The translations under genes were made by a program, and so were the position numbers. Shown here in pieces: positions 8,829 to 17,664 of a stretch of DNA of 64,000 nucleotides. Below the pieces are notes generated by a model that was not told the origin of the DNA, searched no databases, and saw nothing but the letters and a program-made list of their open reading frames with translations. Origin of the DNA: Geobacter sp. (lineage in GTDB: Bacteria; Desulfobacterota; Desulfuromonadia; Geobacterales; Pseudopelobacteraceae); NCBI GenBank assembly GCA_009684515.1, contig WKKS01000001.1:558001-622000 (forward strand), read 5' to 3'. Every line of letters starts with the position of its first letter. Within the stretch, counting starts at the first letter, position 1.

Positions 8829-11002
8829 GCTTTATCCTTCCGGGACTTGGGCAACAAAATGGAATAACTCGTTCCAAGTCCGGTTTTGCTCTGGCAGGTT
8901 ATTCGCCCTTCAAGGCGCTCCACCAGTCCGGCAACAATAGACAGCCCGACTCCGGAATGGCCGGGGCGACGATGGGGATCAAGAGGTTTAAAGAGAGATG
9001 GCAATACATCCGGCGGCAAACCTGGACCGGTATCGCTTACCACAATTTCGACATAATTGCGGCCATTCTGGTTAACATCGGCATGGGTTGAAATAACAAT
9101 AGTGCCGCCGGTTGTCATGGCTTCAGAAGAGTTGTTCCACAGGTTCAGCAGAATCTGTTTGATACTGTTTTTATCCAGAGCGATCGGCACCACACCGGAA
9201 TCAAGATTCTTTTCGATCATGATGTTTTTATGGGCAAACAGCGACTCGCCGTATAACACCAGCATGTTCTCGATCAAGCTGTTGAGATCCAGTTCGCCAG
9301 ACTCTGGCGCCGTTTCACAAAGATCACCCATCTTGCTCATTATCTGCGTAACGCGATCAATCTCTTCTCTGAAAATTTCCAGCTCCTGCTGCATTGGATT
9401 ATCATCCGGCAGCTTCTGGTTCACTATCTCCAGATAGTTTTTGATGATGCTGAGCGGGTTCCCAGCTTCATGGACAACCTTACGGGCGTGCTGCTCGAAT
9501 TTCCTGGTCATTGCAGCTTCAAGAACCAGTTCACGCTCTCGCATATCCCGCCAGTTTTCTATCGTCTGTGCGGCCATGCTTGCAAAACTGGTTATCCACC
9601 TGATGCGTTGCTGGAGACGGACCGCTTGCGTGGCGCTTACGCCGTAAACCATGACCCCGATATTCCGTTTTCTGGAATGCAACGGAATATACAGCAGACC
9701 CTCGCTTCCAAGCGCACGCGCAATCTGGACATCAACCAGCGTGGTGGCAACCGGAGGTTCCTTTTCAAAAGTCGAGCGCGGTATGTTCTCCTTGGCAACG
9801 CTTGATGCCAGACTGTATTTGGGTCCAAGTGGTATTTCGAGACGCTGGAAAAGCTCCGGCTGGCAGCTAATATCGGCGCCTGAAAGAATCTGTTTTTCCG
9901 GATTAACCAACAAGAAAGCCAGCTCCCCGGATCCAAACAATATTCGGGCAGACTCCCGCACAGCCAGGAGAATTTCAGCTTCACTGTCAAGCGAGGCAAG
10001 ATCCTGTTGAAGCGGATGCATGACAGCCATATCACGCACCGCGTCCTCCATCTCTCCATAAGCCGTGTCGCAATCGTTGTTTTTAGGAGTCAGATTGGCC
10101 AAAGGAGTGGTGGAAGTGTGCGGCAGGGTTTTGGCGTCGGCTGTTTCGGTAATGCCAAGCGCGGCTGCAATTGAAACAACCCGCTCAGAAGATTGGTGAT
10201 AGATGGCAATCATCTTCTGAAGATCGATTCCGGTCATCTGCTGAACTGCGGCAAGACCGCCTGGCAGCTCATCCTGAGCATGCTCCAGCTGTTTGTGATG
10301 ATAGCAGATCATATGGGCAGACCAGACGATTCGACTCAGAATATCGGCGGCCACAATTTCTTCGACGGGGGTGTGGTGAAACAGAATCGAGTCGGCCATG
10401 AACGACGAAAGGTTCCACTGATCCAGAAGCCATGCACCGACAGCAGCGTGGTCTGTGCCCAGCCTCTGTTCCTCGATATCCCTGAGATCGGCTTCGTCAC
10501 GGCTTAAGACGAGCATGGTTCCGTAGCGCTCTCCGACACCGCCCAGCAGCAGCAACTGGCCAACATCATGCAACAGCCCGGACAGATAGGCCTCTTCCGG
10601 GTCCATGTACCCGATATCAGCCGCGATGGCACGGGAAACCTCGGCCACCCTCAGGGAATGCCCCCAGAAGCCGGTCAAGTCGTAGTGCTGATTATCAACG
10701 GTCGGGGAAAAAACTTTCTGGACAACCAGGCAGGCCGCTAAAGTTCTGGAAAGACGTGTTCCAAGGTTAACAAGACATTGCAGAAGACTTTTGGTTTCTT
10801 TTCCGCGTCGCAGGGCTGCTGAGTTGGCAACAGTCAGAATTCTGGCACTCAATGCCGGGTCCTGACCCACAATAGTTGCCAGTTCAGCCATAGATGTGTT
10901 TTCATCGGAGGACAACTGCAGGAACCGCAGCAATACCTGAGGCATCGATGGCAAATAAACCGCCTCGATTGAATCAAGAATTGATTCTGGTAACTGCAAC
11001 AT
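8825..11002 (-). CDS. HDOD-GAF-histidine kinase signalling protein
   Basis: A 725-residue soluble protein. The N-terminal HDOD domain (about 10-210; HDVGQLLLLGG and YLSGLLHD recall the HD-GYP-like fold) is followed by a GAF-like region (about 345-475). Next come a histidine-kinase dimerisation helix with HEAGNPLSIIKNYL (about 510-525) and an HATPase domain (NLWNNSSEAM N-box, DTGPGLPP, GHSGVGLSIV). HDOD domains are usually non-catalytic signalling or docking modules; here the domain is fused to a kinase. The stop overlaps the start of the REC/PAS/GGDEF/EAL gene, which makes a coupled two-component pair likely. The sensed signal is unknown; the GAF domain could bind a small ligand. Confidence 0.9.
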   Translation of the reverse strand: MLQLPESILDSIEAVYLPSMPQVLLRFLQLSSDENTSMAELATIVGQDPALSARILTVANSAALRRGKETKSLLQCLVNLGTRLSRTLAACLVVQKVFSPTVDNQHYDLTGFWGHSLRVAEVSRAIAADIGYMDPEEAYLSGLLHDVGQLLLLGGVGERYGTMLVLSRDEADLRDIEEQRLGTDHAAVGAWLLDQWNLSSFMADSILFHHTPVEEIVAADILSRIVWSAHMICYHHKQLEHAQDELPGGLAAVQQMTGIDLQKMIAIYHQSSERVVSIAAALGITETADAKTLPHTSTTPLANLTPKNNDCDTAYGEMEDAVRDMAVMHPLQQDLASLDSEAEILLAVRESARILFGSGELAFLLVNPEKQILSGADISCQPELFQRLEIPLGPKYSLASSVAKENIPRSTFEKEPPVATTLVDVQIARALGSEGLLYIPLHSRKRNIGVMVYGVSATQAVRLQQRIRWITSFASMAAQTIENWRDMRERELVLEAAMTRKFEQHARKVVHEAGNPLSIIKNYLEIVNQKLPDDNPMQQELEIFREEIDRVTQIMSKMGDLCETAPESGELDLNSLIENMLVLYGESLFAHKNIMIEKNLDSGVVPIALDKNSIKQILLNLWNNSSEAMTTGGTIVISTHADVNQNGRNYVEIVVSDTGPGLPPDVLPSLFKPLDPHRRPGHSGVGLSIVAGLVERLEGRITCQSKTGLGTSYSILLPKSRKDKA

Positions 11003-11138
11003 CGGCCCCCCTCAATTTATTTACGGCGGTTAATTAATGGAAAATCTTCATACAAACATTTTAAACATTGTGCATATAGCACCCGAATCGCAATGACGTC
11101 AACTGTTAATTAAGTGTGATAACACACTGAATAATAAT

Positions 11139-11174
11139 AAAAAAACCCCCGATCCTCTGATTCAGGAAAGGGGG
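11139..11174 (-). terminator. Intrinsic terminator after lon
   Basis: CCCCC (11146-11150) pairs with GGGGG (11170-11174), with an inner CCT/AGG extension. On the minus strand the stem is followed by a run of seven T (11139-11145). It lies 49 nt past the lon stop and before the HDOD kinase gene, separating the two operons. The remainder of 11003-11138 is AT-rich and probably holds the promoter of the kinase operon. Confidence 0.85.
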
Positions 11175-11222
11175 TCTATATTCTTTATTACTATGGGAAA
11201 GTATTATCAACCACTTGCGCTT

Positions 11223-13682
11223 CTAAGCAGTGGTTTCACGATCAGATTTTCTCGTATGCTTTGGAGAGACCGCCTCAGAAACAGATTTTATTGAAGCCGA
11301 TTTCACAACCTGCGGAGTTGCCGGCGGAAACTTTTCCAGCGCCAGCTTGAGCACTTCATAGACATCCGAAACCGGGACGATTTTGACCTTTTTCAGAATC
11401 TCGGGCGGAATATCCTCCAAATCCTTCTTGTTCTGCTCAGGTATGATCACCAGTCGCATCCTGGATCGAACAGCGGCCAGTATTTTTTCCTTCAATCCGC
11501 CAATCGGAAGCACTTTGCCACGCAGGGTCACTTCACCGGTCATGGCCACATCCTTGCGAACCGGTATCCGACAGAGAATCGACACCAGGGCCGTCGTCAT
11601 GGCAACACCGGCCGAAGGGCCATCCTTGGGAATAGCTCCGGCCGGAACGTGAACATGAATCTCGTTTTCCTGAAAAATCTCCGGCTTCAGGGAGAGTGTT
11701 TCGGCATGGGCACGAATATAAGAGTGCGCAGCCTGCACCGATTCCTTCATCACATCGCCCAACTGCCCGGTCAGGGTCAGTCCGGACTTTCCGCTCATCA
11801 GGGTGGCTTCGATATGGAGTATCTCGCCCCCCACCGGAGTCCAGGCCAGACCGTTAACAACACCGATCTCGTTTTTATCCAGCTCCTCTTCGCGAAGATA
11901 TTTGGGCGCGCCCAGATAGCTGTGCAGGCTCTTGGCAGTTATTTTAGTAGTGCGCGTGTTTCCCTCGGCCACTTTACGGGCAACCTTGCGACAGACCTTG
12001 CCTATTTCCCGCTCAAGGTTGCGAAGTCCGGATTCGCGGGTGTACTTGGAAATGATCTCGACAATCGCTTCGTCGTCAAAACTGATATGTTTGGGCTTGA
12101 GTCCGTTATCTTTGGTTTGACGCGGCACCAGGTAACGTTTGGCTATCTCCAGTTTTTCTTCCTCGGTGTAACCGGCCAGGTTGATGACTTCCATACGGTC
12201 GCGAAGTGCGGACGGAATCGGATCCAGCTGATTGGCTGTGGCAACGAACATCACGTTGGATAGATTGAAAGGCTGGTTGATGTAATGGTCGGAGAAAGAA
12301 TGGTTCTGTTCCGGATCCAGCACCTCCAGAAGTGCAGAGGAGGGGTCGCCCTTGTAGTCGTAGCCAAGCTTGTCCAACTCATCCAGCATGAAGACCGGGT
12401 TGTTGGCGCCGGCCTGCTTCACCCCTTGAAGGATACGTCCAGGCAGGGCGCCGATGTAGGTGCGGCGGTGACCACGAATTTCGGCTTCGTCACGAACTCC
12501 GCCCAGTGATATGCGCACAAACTTGCGGTTCATGGCGCGGGCAATCGATTTGCCCAAAGAGGTTTTACCGACTCCGGGAGGGCCGACGAAACAGAGGATC
12601 GGCCCCTTCATCTTTTTCTTCAGTTTGCGTACGGCCAGGAATTCGAGAATGCGTTCCTTGATCTTGTCCAGATAGAAATGATCGTCGTCCAGAATCTTCT
12701 TGGCACGGACAATATCAAGGCTGTCGCGGGTGGATTTGCTCCAGGGGAGCTCGACCATCCAATCCAGATAGGTACGGATGATCCCGGCTTCACCGCCGTC
12801 CGGATGCATATTTTCGAGACGCCCCAGCTGTTTGAGCGCTTCTTTCTGAACGGCTTCAGGCATTTTAGCGGCCTCGATGGCCTTCCGGATCTCAACAAGT
12901 TCCTCTTTGCCCTCATTATCCCCCAACTCGCTCTGAATGGCCTTCATCTGCTCGCGAAGGTAATATTCCTTGTGATTCTTCCCCATCTCGTCGCGGGCCG
13001 CGTTCTGAATCTTGGCCTGAACGCTCATCAGCTCGACTTCACGGTTAAGAAACTCATTAACTTTGGTCAGACGCACAATAGGATCATTAATCTCCAGCAA
13101 CTGCTGGGAATCAGCAACCTTAAGACCAAGATTGCTGGAGATCAGATCAGCCATGCTGCCCGGATCCTGAATATTTTCCAGTATAACCATCACTTCCGGT
13201 GAAATCTGCTTGCCCAGCTCCATGACCTTGGCCAGCTGTTCGCGGACGGTGCGGATCAAGGCCTCGATCTCAAGTGAGATGTCTCCCAGTGGAATATCAT
13301 TCTGGCGCTCTGCATGGACCGTGTAGAACGGTGTGGAGGAGATATATTCTGTGATTCGGGCTTTTGCCAGACCCTGAACAAGGATTTTCACGCGACCGTC
13401 AGGCAGTTTGAGCATCCTCATGATCATTGCGACAGTGCCAACTTCGTAAATCTTTTCGGGCGGTGGATCCTCATCACCGATATCGTGCTGGGTCGCCAGC
13501 AGGATCATCCTGTCACCGGCCAGTGCGTTGTCAACCGCCTTAACCGACATCTCGCGACCGACAAAAAGCGGAATAATCATGAAAGGGTAAACCACCACAT
13601 CCCGTATCGGCAGCAATGGCAATACATCAGGGATTTTCAACTCTTCCGAACTTTGTTCTATTTCGTTCTCAATTTCGATCAA
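11223..13682 (-). CDS. lon: ATP-dependent protease La (Lon)
   Basis: Cytoplasmic AAA+ serine protease that degrades misfolded and specific regulatory proteins. The 819 residues contain the N-terminal LON substrate domain (LPLLPIRDVVVYP onward), an AAA+ module with Walker A GPPGVGKTSLG and sensor/arginine-finger segments (IRGHRRTYIGALPG), and the C-terminal Ser-Lys protease domain with KDGPSAGVAM. Translation appears to begin at a TTG, 13682, placed 8 nt after AAGGAG that lies inside the end of the preceding small heat-shock gene; only 1 nt separates the genes. Chaperone and protease are therefore made from one message, a sensible stress-response unit. A clear terminator follows. Confidence 0.96.
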   Translation of the reverse strand: MIEIENEIEQSSEELKIPDVLPLLPIRDVVVYPFMIIPLFVGREMSVKAVDNALAGDRMILLATQHDIGDEDPPPEKIYEVGTVAMIMRMLKLPDGRVKILVQGLAKARITEYISSTPFYTVHAERQNDIPLGDISLEIEALIRTVREQLAKVMELGKQISPEVMVILENIQDPGSMADLISSNLGLKVADSQQLLEINDPIVRLTKVNEFLNREVELMSVQAKIQNAARDEMGKNHKEYYLREQMKAIQSELGDNEGKEELVEIRKAIEAAKMPEAVQKEALKQLGRLENMHPDGGEAGIIRTYLDWMVELPWSKSTRDSLDIVRAKKILDDDHFYLDKIKERILEFLAVRKLKKKMKGPILCFVGPPGVGKTSLGKSIARAMNRKFVRISLGGVRDEAEIRGHRRTYIGALPGRILQGVKQAGANNPVFMLDELDKLGYDYKGDPSSALLEVLDPEQNHSFSDHYINQPFNLSNVMFVATANQLDPIPSALRDRMEVINLAGYTEEEKLEIAKRYLVPRQTKDNGLKPKHISFDDEAIVEIISKYTRESGLRNLEREIGKVCRKVARKVAEGNTRTTKITAKSLHSYLGAPKYLREEELDKNEIGVVNGLAWTPVGGEILHIEATLMSGKSGLTLTGQLGDVMKESVQAAHSYIRAHAETLSLKPEIFQENEIHVHVPAGAIPKDGPSAGVAMTTALVSILCRIPVRKDVAMTGEVTLRGKVLPIGGLKEKILAAVRSRMRLVIIPEQNKKDLEDIPPEILKKVKIVPVSDVYEVLKLALEKFPPATPQVVKSASIKSVSEAVSPKHTRKSDRETTA

Positions 13683-13683
13683 T

Positions 13684-14112
13684 CTAAATCTCCTTTATCG
13701 GCACCAGCCGCTCTCCGCTTTTCGGACAGATTACTCGCAGCACCCCCAGGCGGTACTCCGCCGCAACACCGTATAGATCGATATTTCCGGGGACAAGCAC
13801 CGCGTGGTGAAAGCGGCCGTGACTACGTTCAACACAAATAAATTTTCCTTCGTTATGCTCCCGCGGTCGGCTTGCTTCAAGTATGATGGTCAGACCGCAT
13901 ATTTTCAGAGTAATCTCTTCCATTTTAAACCCGGGCAGATCAAACTCAAGGACGATCTCTTCCGCAGTCTCATACATATCCATCTTAGGACGATTTTCAT
14001 CTTCCTCGAAAGCATCCCTCAACTCAAGCACATGCAGCAAGTTGCGGATTTCTCCGACATGGCGGTCCAGTACTTCCTGTCGAAACAGCTTCCTGCCGGT
14101 ATATTTGGGCAT
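13684..14112 (-). CDS. Small heat-shock protein, Hsp20/alpha-crystallin family
   Basis: A 142-residue ATP-independent holdase chaperone. The alpha-crystallin domain begins near residue 45 (MDMYETAEEIVLEFDLPGF) and continues through GLTIILEASRP to the strand with GRFHHAVLVPGNID. The C-terminal YRLGVLRVICPK is the GVL-type strand typical of the family, and PIKEI is an I-x-I-like tail. It is the first gene of the hsp20-lon operon, with the lon ribosome-binding site inside its last codons. The promoter upstream (14164-14192) is divergent to that of speA. Confidence 0.9.
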   Translation of the reverse strand: MPKYTGRKLFRQEVLDRHVGEIRNLLHVLELRDAFEEDENRPKMDMYETAEEIVLEFDLPGFKMEEITLKICGLTIILEASRPREHNEGKFICVERSHGRFHHAVLVPGNIDLYGVAAEYRLGVLRVICPKSGERLVPIKEI

Positions 14113-14163
14113 GAGAACACCTGTCGAAAATCAACGTTCCTGTTGGGTTTGTCAACTGAAGGA

Positions 14164-14192
14164 AAGGTAATCATTCCGGCCGGCAAAGTCAA
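14164..14192 (-). promoter_or_regulatory. Candidate promoter for hsp20-lon
   Basis: On the minus strand TTGACT (14192-14187) and TACCTT (14169-14164) lie 17 nt apart. The -35 preceded by CC (CCTTGACTTT) partly resembles the heat-shock sigma-32 -35 element (CTTGAAA), but the -10 does not show the CCCCAT core, so the sigma factor is undecided. No CIRCE element is present. Confidence 0.4.
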
Positions 14193-14241
14193 GGCAGACA
14201 TTCCCATATTCACGTATACCCGGAAACGTCATAATTAAAAA

Positions 14242-14270
14242 TTGACTTTGCAGTTTCTATGCAATAAATA
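14242..14270 (+). promoter_or_regulatory. Candidate promoter for the polyamine operon
   Basis: TTGACT (14242-14247) and TAAATA (14265-14270) are separated by 17 nt, about 47 nt upstream of speA. It is divergent from the hsp20-lon promoter. Confidence 0.4.
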
Positions 14271-14316
14271 AAAGAGTTTATTTGGATTCAGCAAAATCGG
14301 GAATGGGGAATCGACT

Positions 14317-16224
14317 ATGGAAAAGTGGACAATTAATGAATCCACCAAGATATACAATATAGACAACTGGGGCGCCGACCTGTTCTCGATCAACAAGAAG
14401 GGGAATATGTGCGTACACCCTTCGTCGAACTCCAAACAATCCATCGACCTTAAGGAGTTGATGGACGACCTGATCAAGCGCAAGATCAAGCCCCCCATCC
14501 TGCTCCGTTTCATGGATGTGCTCCAGGGACGGATCGCCTCCATCAACCGCGTCTTCAAAAATGCGATTCAGGAAAATGATTATCCGGCAAAATACCAGAC
14601 ATTTTTCCCGATCAAGGTCAATCAGCAGCGCCAGGTGGTTGAAGCGATAGCCGGTTACGGCAAGCGTTACAATATCGGCCTGGAAGTCGGCTCAAAACCG
14701 GAACTGGTGGCCGGAATTTCAATTTCCAGCGGCAACAACCTGCCGATCATCTGTAACGGCTACAAAGACACCGAATACATCGAGACAGTCCTCTACGCCA
14801 CAAAAATCGGCTTTGACATCACTCTGGTAGTGGAGAAATTGTTTGAGCTGGAAAAAATCATCGCTCTGGTCAAAAAGACCGGCATCACCCCCAAACTGGG
14901 AATACGCGTCAAACTTTCCTCCAAAGGGACCGGCAAATGGGCCACATCCGGCGGGGAAGATGCTAAATTCGGCCTGCGCATGTCGGAAATCATCGCCGCC
15001 ATCGGCATGCTGACCGACAACGGATTACTGGACTGCGTCAAGCTGCTGCATTCACACATCGGCAGCCAGATTACCAAGATCGACAAAATCAAGACCGCCC
15101 TGATCGAAGTTGCCCGGGTCTACACCGAAATGAGAAAACTGGGCGTCGGAATTGAATATCTCGATATCGGCGGCGGGTTGGGCGTCGATTACGACGGTTC
15201 GAAGTCGAGTTATTTTTCCAGCGTCAACTACTCGGTTGAAGAGTATGCCAACGACGTCATTTATCAGATCAAAAACATCTGTGATGATGCCGGCGTGGAA
15301 TGTCCCAATATCATCTCCGAATCGGGCCGGGCAACCGTCGCCCATTATTCTGTGCTGGTCACCAATGTACTCAATACCAACACCCAGCATATCATGCCGG
15401 ATTTTGAAGAGACTCTGGCCCAGGCTGAAAAACTGGCGCCGACCGTCAAGAAACTGATGGACATCTACAAAAGCATCGACCGTTATTCACTGCGGGAGGA
15501 TTACCACGACACGCTGCAACTGATCAACGAAGCGGTCAGCCTGTTCAACCTGGGTTATTTGACTCTCAATGACCGGGCCATTGCCGAATGGCTCTATGCC
15601 AAGATCATCAAAAAGATCAACAGCATCGTTGAAAAGATCAAGCCGATTCCCGAGGAGCTTCAAAACTTCCAACTGCATTTGCGCCAAACCTATTTTGCCA
15701 ACTTTTCGCTGTTCCAGTCGATTCCCGATTCCTGGGCCATTGACCAGCTTTTCCCGATCACACCGATCCAGCGCCTCAACCAGAAGCCGGATGTGATGGC
15801 TTCCATAGCCGATATCACCTGTGACTCTGACGGCGAGATCACCAGCTTCGTCGGCGAAAACGGACGCACAAAGTATTTGCCGCTGCACAAAATCCGCAAG
15901 GACGAGGATTACTATATCGGCTTCTTTTTGATCGGGGCATACCAGGAGATCCTGGGCGACCTGCACAATCTGTTCGGCGACACCAACGCTGTCCACATCA
16001 CGTTCAACAAGAAAACCGGCTACATGATCGACACCGTCATCAACGGGGATGCAACCTGGGAAACCTTGAAGTACGTACAGTACAAAGGGCCTGAAATACT
16101 TAAGCGTGTCAGGGACAACCTGGAAAAAAGCGTGGCGTTGAAACAAATCTCCATCGAGGAGAGCAGTCACTTTATCGAAATGCTGGACAGGACACTGTTG
16201 GGCTATACCTATCTGGGGGAATAA
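14317..16224 (+). CDS. speA: Biosynthetic arginine decarboxylase
   Basis: PLP-dependent enzyme converting arginine to agmatine, the entry step of polyamine synthesis. The 635 residues have the length and fold order of SpeA: an N-terminal alanine-racemase-like barrel with the PLP lysine in FFPIKVNQQ (Lys100), LLHSHIGSQ and YLDIGGGLGVDYDGS, then a C-terminal domain ending in LLGYTYLGE. GESGR-like ESGRAT binds the cofactor phosphate. It starts an operon with the carboxynorspermidine genes (4-nt gap), so agmatine is presumably processed to putrescine elsewhere and then extended to spermidine or norspermidine by the next two enzymes. No agmatinase or agmatine deiminase gene is in the window. Confidence 0.95.
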   Translation: MEKWTINESTKIYNIDNWGADLFSINKKGNMCVHPSSNSKQSIDLKELMDDLIKRKIKPPILLRFMDVLQGRIASINRVFKNAIQENDYPAKYQTFFPIKVNQQRQVVEAIAGYGKRYNIGLEVGSKPELVAGISISSGNNLPIICNGYKDTEYIETVLYATKIGFDITLVVEKLFELEKIIALVKKTGITPKLGIRVKLSSKGTGKWATSGGEDAKFGLRMSEIIAAIGMLTDNGLLDCVKLLHSHIGSQITKIDKIKTALIEVARVYTEMRKLGVGIEYLDIGGGLGVDYDGSKSSYFSSVNYSVEEYANDVIYQIKNICDDAGVECPNIISESGRATVAHYSVLVTNVLNTNTQHIMPDFEETLAQAEKLAPTVKKLMDIYKSIDRYSLREDYHDTLQLINEAVSLFNLGYLTLNDRAIAEWLYAKIIKKINSIVEKIKPIPEELQNFQLHLRQTYFANFSLFQSIPDSWAIDQLFPITPIQRLNQKPDVMASIADITCDSDGEITSFVGENGRTKYLPLHKIRKDEDYYIGFFLIGAYQEILGDLHNLFGDTNAVHITFNKKTGYMIDTVINGDATWETLKYVQYKGPEILKRVRDNLEKSVALKQISIEESSHFIEMLDRTLLGYTYLGE

Positions 16225-16228
16225 GAAT

Positions 16229-17425
16229 ATGAGCAAGGTACTTATTATTGGAGCCGGTGGAGTTGGACAGGTCGTTACCCACAAATGCGCCCAGCGTCGC
16301 GATATTTTCAGCGAGATCACGCTGGCTTCCCGCACAAAGTCCAAATGTGACGCCATCGCCGCGCAGTTGGGCAACAGCATCAACACCGCCCGGGTCGATG
16401 CCGACAATGTGCCGGAACTTGTGGCGCTGATCAAGCAGTTGCAGCCCAAACTGGTTATCAATGTCGCCCTCCCTTACCAGGATCTGACCATCATGGACGC
16501 CTGCCTGGGAACCGGAGTCGATTATCTGGACACCGCCAACTATGAGCCTCTGGACACCGCCAAGTTCGAATATTCCTGGCAATGGGCCTATCAGAAGCGT
16601 TTCAAGGAAAAGGGGCTGATGGCGCTGCTGGGTTCCGGCTTTGATCCGGGCGTCACCAATGTCTACACCGCTCTGGCCGCCAAGAAGTATCTGGATGTGG
16701 TGGAAGAAATCGACATCATCGACGCCAACGCCGGCAGCCATGGACAACCGTTTGCGACCAACTTCAACCCGGAGATCAATATTCGTGAAGTGACCGCCAC
16801 CTGCCGCCATTGGGAGAACGGACAGTGGGTTGAGTCCGCCCCGCTCTCCACCAAACACTCCTTCGACTTCCCGGAAGGGATCGGTCCGATGAATGTCTAT
16901 CGCCTGTATCACGAGGAGATGGAGTCACTGGTCAAGCACATCCCGACAATCAAAAAAGCCCAGTTCTGGATGACCTTCTCTGACAACTACCTCAAGCATC
17001 TGGAAGTGCTGCAGAATGTCGGCATGACCCGCATCGACGAAGTCGAGTTCAACGGCCAGAAGATTGTTCCGATCCAGTTCCTGAAAGCCCTGCTGCCCGA
17101 CCCCGGCAGCCTGGGACCGCTCACAAAGGGAAAAACCTGCATCGGAGTCATTGCCCGCGGTACGAAAGATGGTCAGAAAAAGCAGGTTTACATCTACAAC
17201 ATCTGCGATCACGAAGCCTGCTACAAGGAAGTCCAGTCACAGGCCATCAGCTACACTACCGGCGTGCCGGCCGTGGTCGGGGCAATCATGATGCTGACCG
17301 GCAAATGGCATGCAGCGGGGGTATTCAACATGGAGCAGTTTGATCCGGAACTGTTCCTGGATGTACTGGGTCCAATGGGACTGCCGACGGTGGTGGTTGA
17401 CGGTGGCGAATGGCCGAAGCTATAG
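16229..17425 (+). CDS. Carboxynorspermidine/carboxyspermidine dehydrogenase (saccharopine dehydrogenase-like)
   Basis: NADPH-dependent enzyme joining aspartate semialdehyde to a diamine (putrescine or diaminopropane) to give carboxyspermidine or carboxynorspermidine. The 398 residues begin with a Rossmann motif (VLIIGAGGVGQVV) and carry the saccharopine-dehydrogenase-like segments VINVALPYQDLTIMDACL and LGSGFDPGVTNVYTALA. A ribosome-binding site GGGGGA overlaps the end of speA, 4 nt upstream. With the decarboxylase gene that follows this is the alternative, S-adenosylmethionine-independent spermidine pathway known from Vibrio and Campylobacter. The exact diamine substrate cannot be told from sequence. 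Confidence 0.9.
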   Translation: MSKVLIIGAGGVGQVVTHKCAQRRDIFSEITLASRTKSKCDAIAAQLGNSINTARVDADNVPELVALIKQLQPKLVINVALPYQDLTIMDACLGTGVDYLDTANYEPLDTAKFEYSWQWAYQKRFKEKGLMALLGSGFDPGVTNVYTALAAKKYLDVVEEIDIIDANAGSHGQPFATNFNPEINIREVTATCRHWENGQWVESAPLSTKHSFDFPEGIGPMNVYRLYHEEMESLVKHIPTIKKAQFWMTFSDNYLKHLEVLQNVGMTRIDEVEFNGQKIVPIQFLKALLPDPGSLGPLTKGKTCIGVIARGTKDGQKKQVYIYNICDHEACYKEVQSQAISYTTGVPAVVGAIMMLTGKWHAAGVFNMEQFDPELFLDVLGPMGLPTVVVDGGEWPKL

Positions 17426-17433
17426 CCATCGCT

Positions 17434-17492
17434 GCCGCAGTTTAAGCGGCAAATCATGTCAGCCGGATGCTGCCTTGCACATCCGGCTGACA
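17434..17492. terminator. Two hairpins in the polyamine operon
   Basis: GCCGC (17434-17438) pairs with GCGGC (17446-17450). Next, TGTCAGCCGGATG (17457-17469) pairs perfectly with CATCCGGCTGACA (17480-17492), a 13-bp stem with a 10-nt loop. There is no T run after either stem, so these may be an attenuating or mRNA-stabilising structure between two genes of one pathway instead of a full terminator. The remaining bases up to 17664 hold no visible gene. Confidence 0.6.
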
Positions 17493-17664
17493 GACACTCC
17501 CCAGAGACAATCCGCCTTTGGCAGCTTCCCTGCTACGCCACAGATTACCCCAGCCCCAACATCTTTTGACTTGCGATTACCACTCTGCAAAGTTATCATT
17601 CGTCGCTGTTTCCAGATGGCACCACTCAAAAAAACACAAACTCTTCTGAAATGAGAATTTAATT

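Noticed and set aside
15487..16461. 324-codon open frame antisense to speA and the dehydrogenase gene
   Set aside because: The opposite strand encodes two well-conserved enzymes; the antisense frame is a by-product of their codon use.
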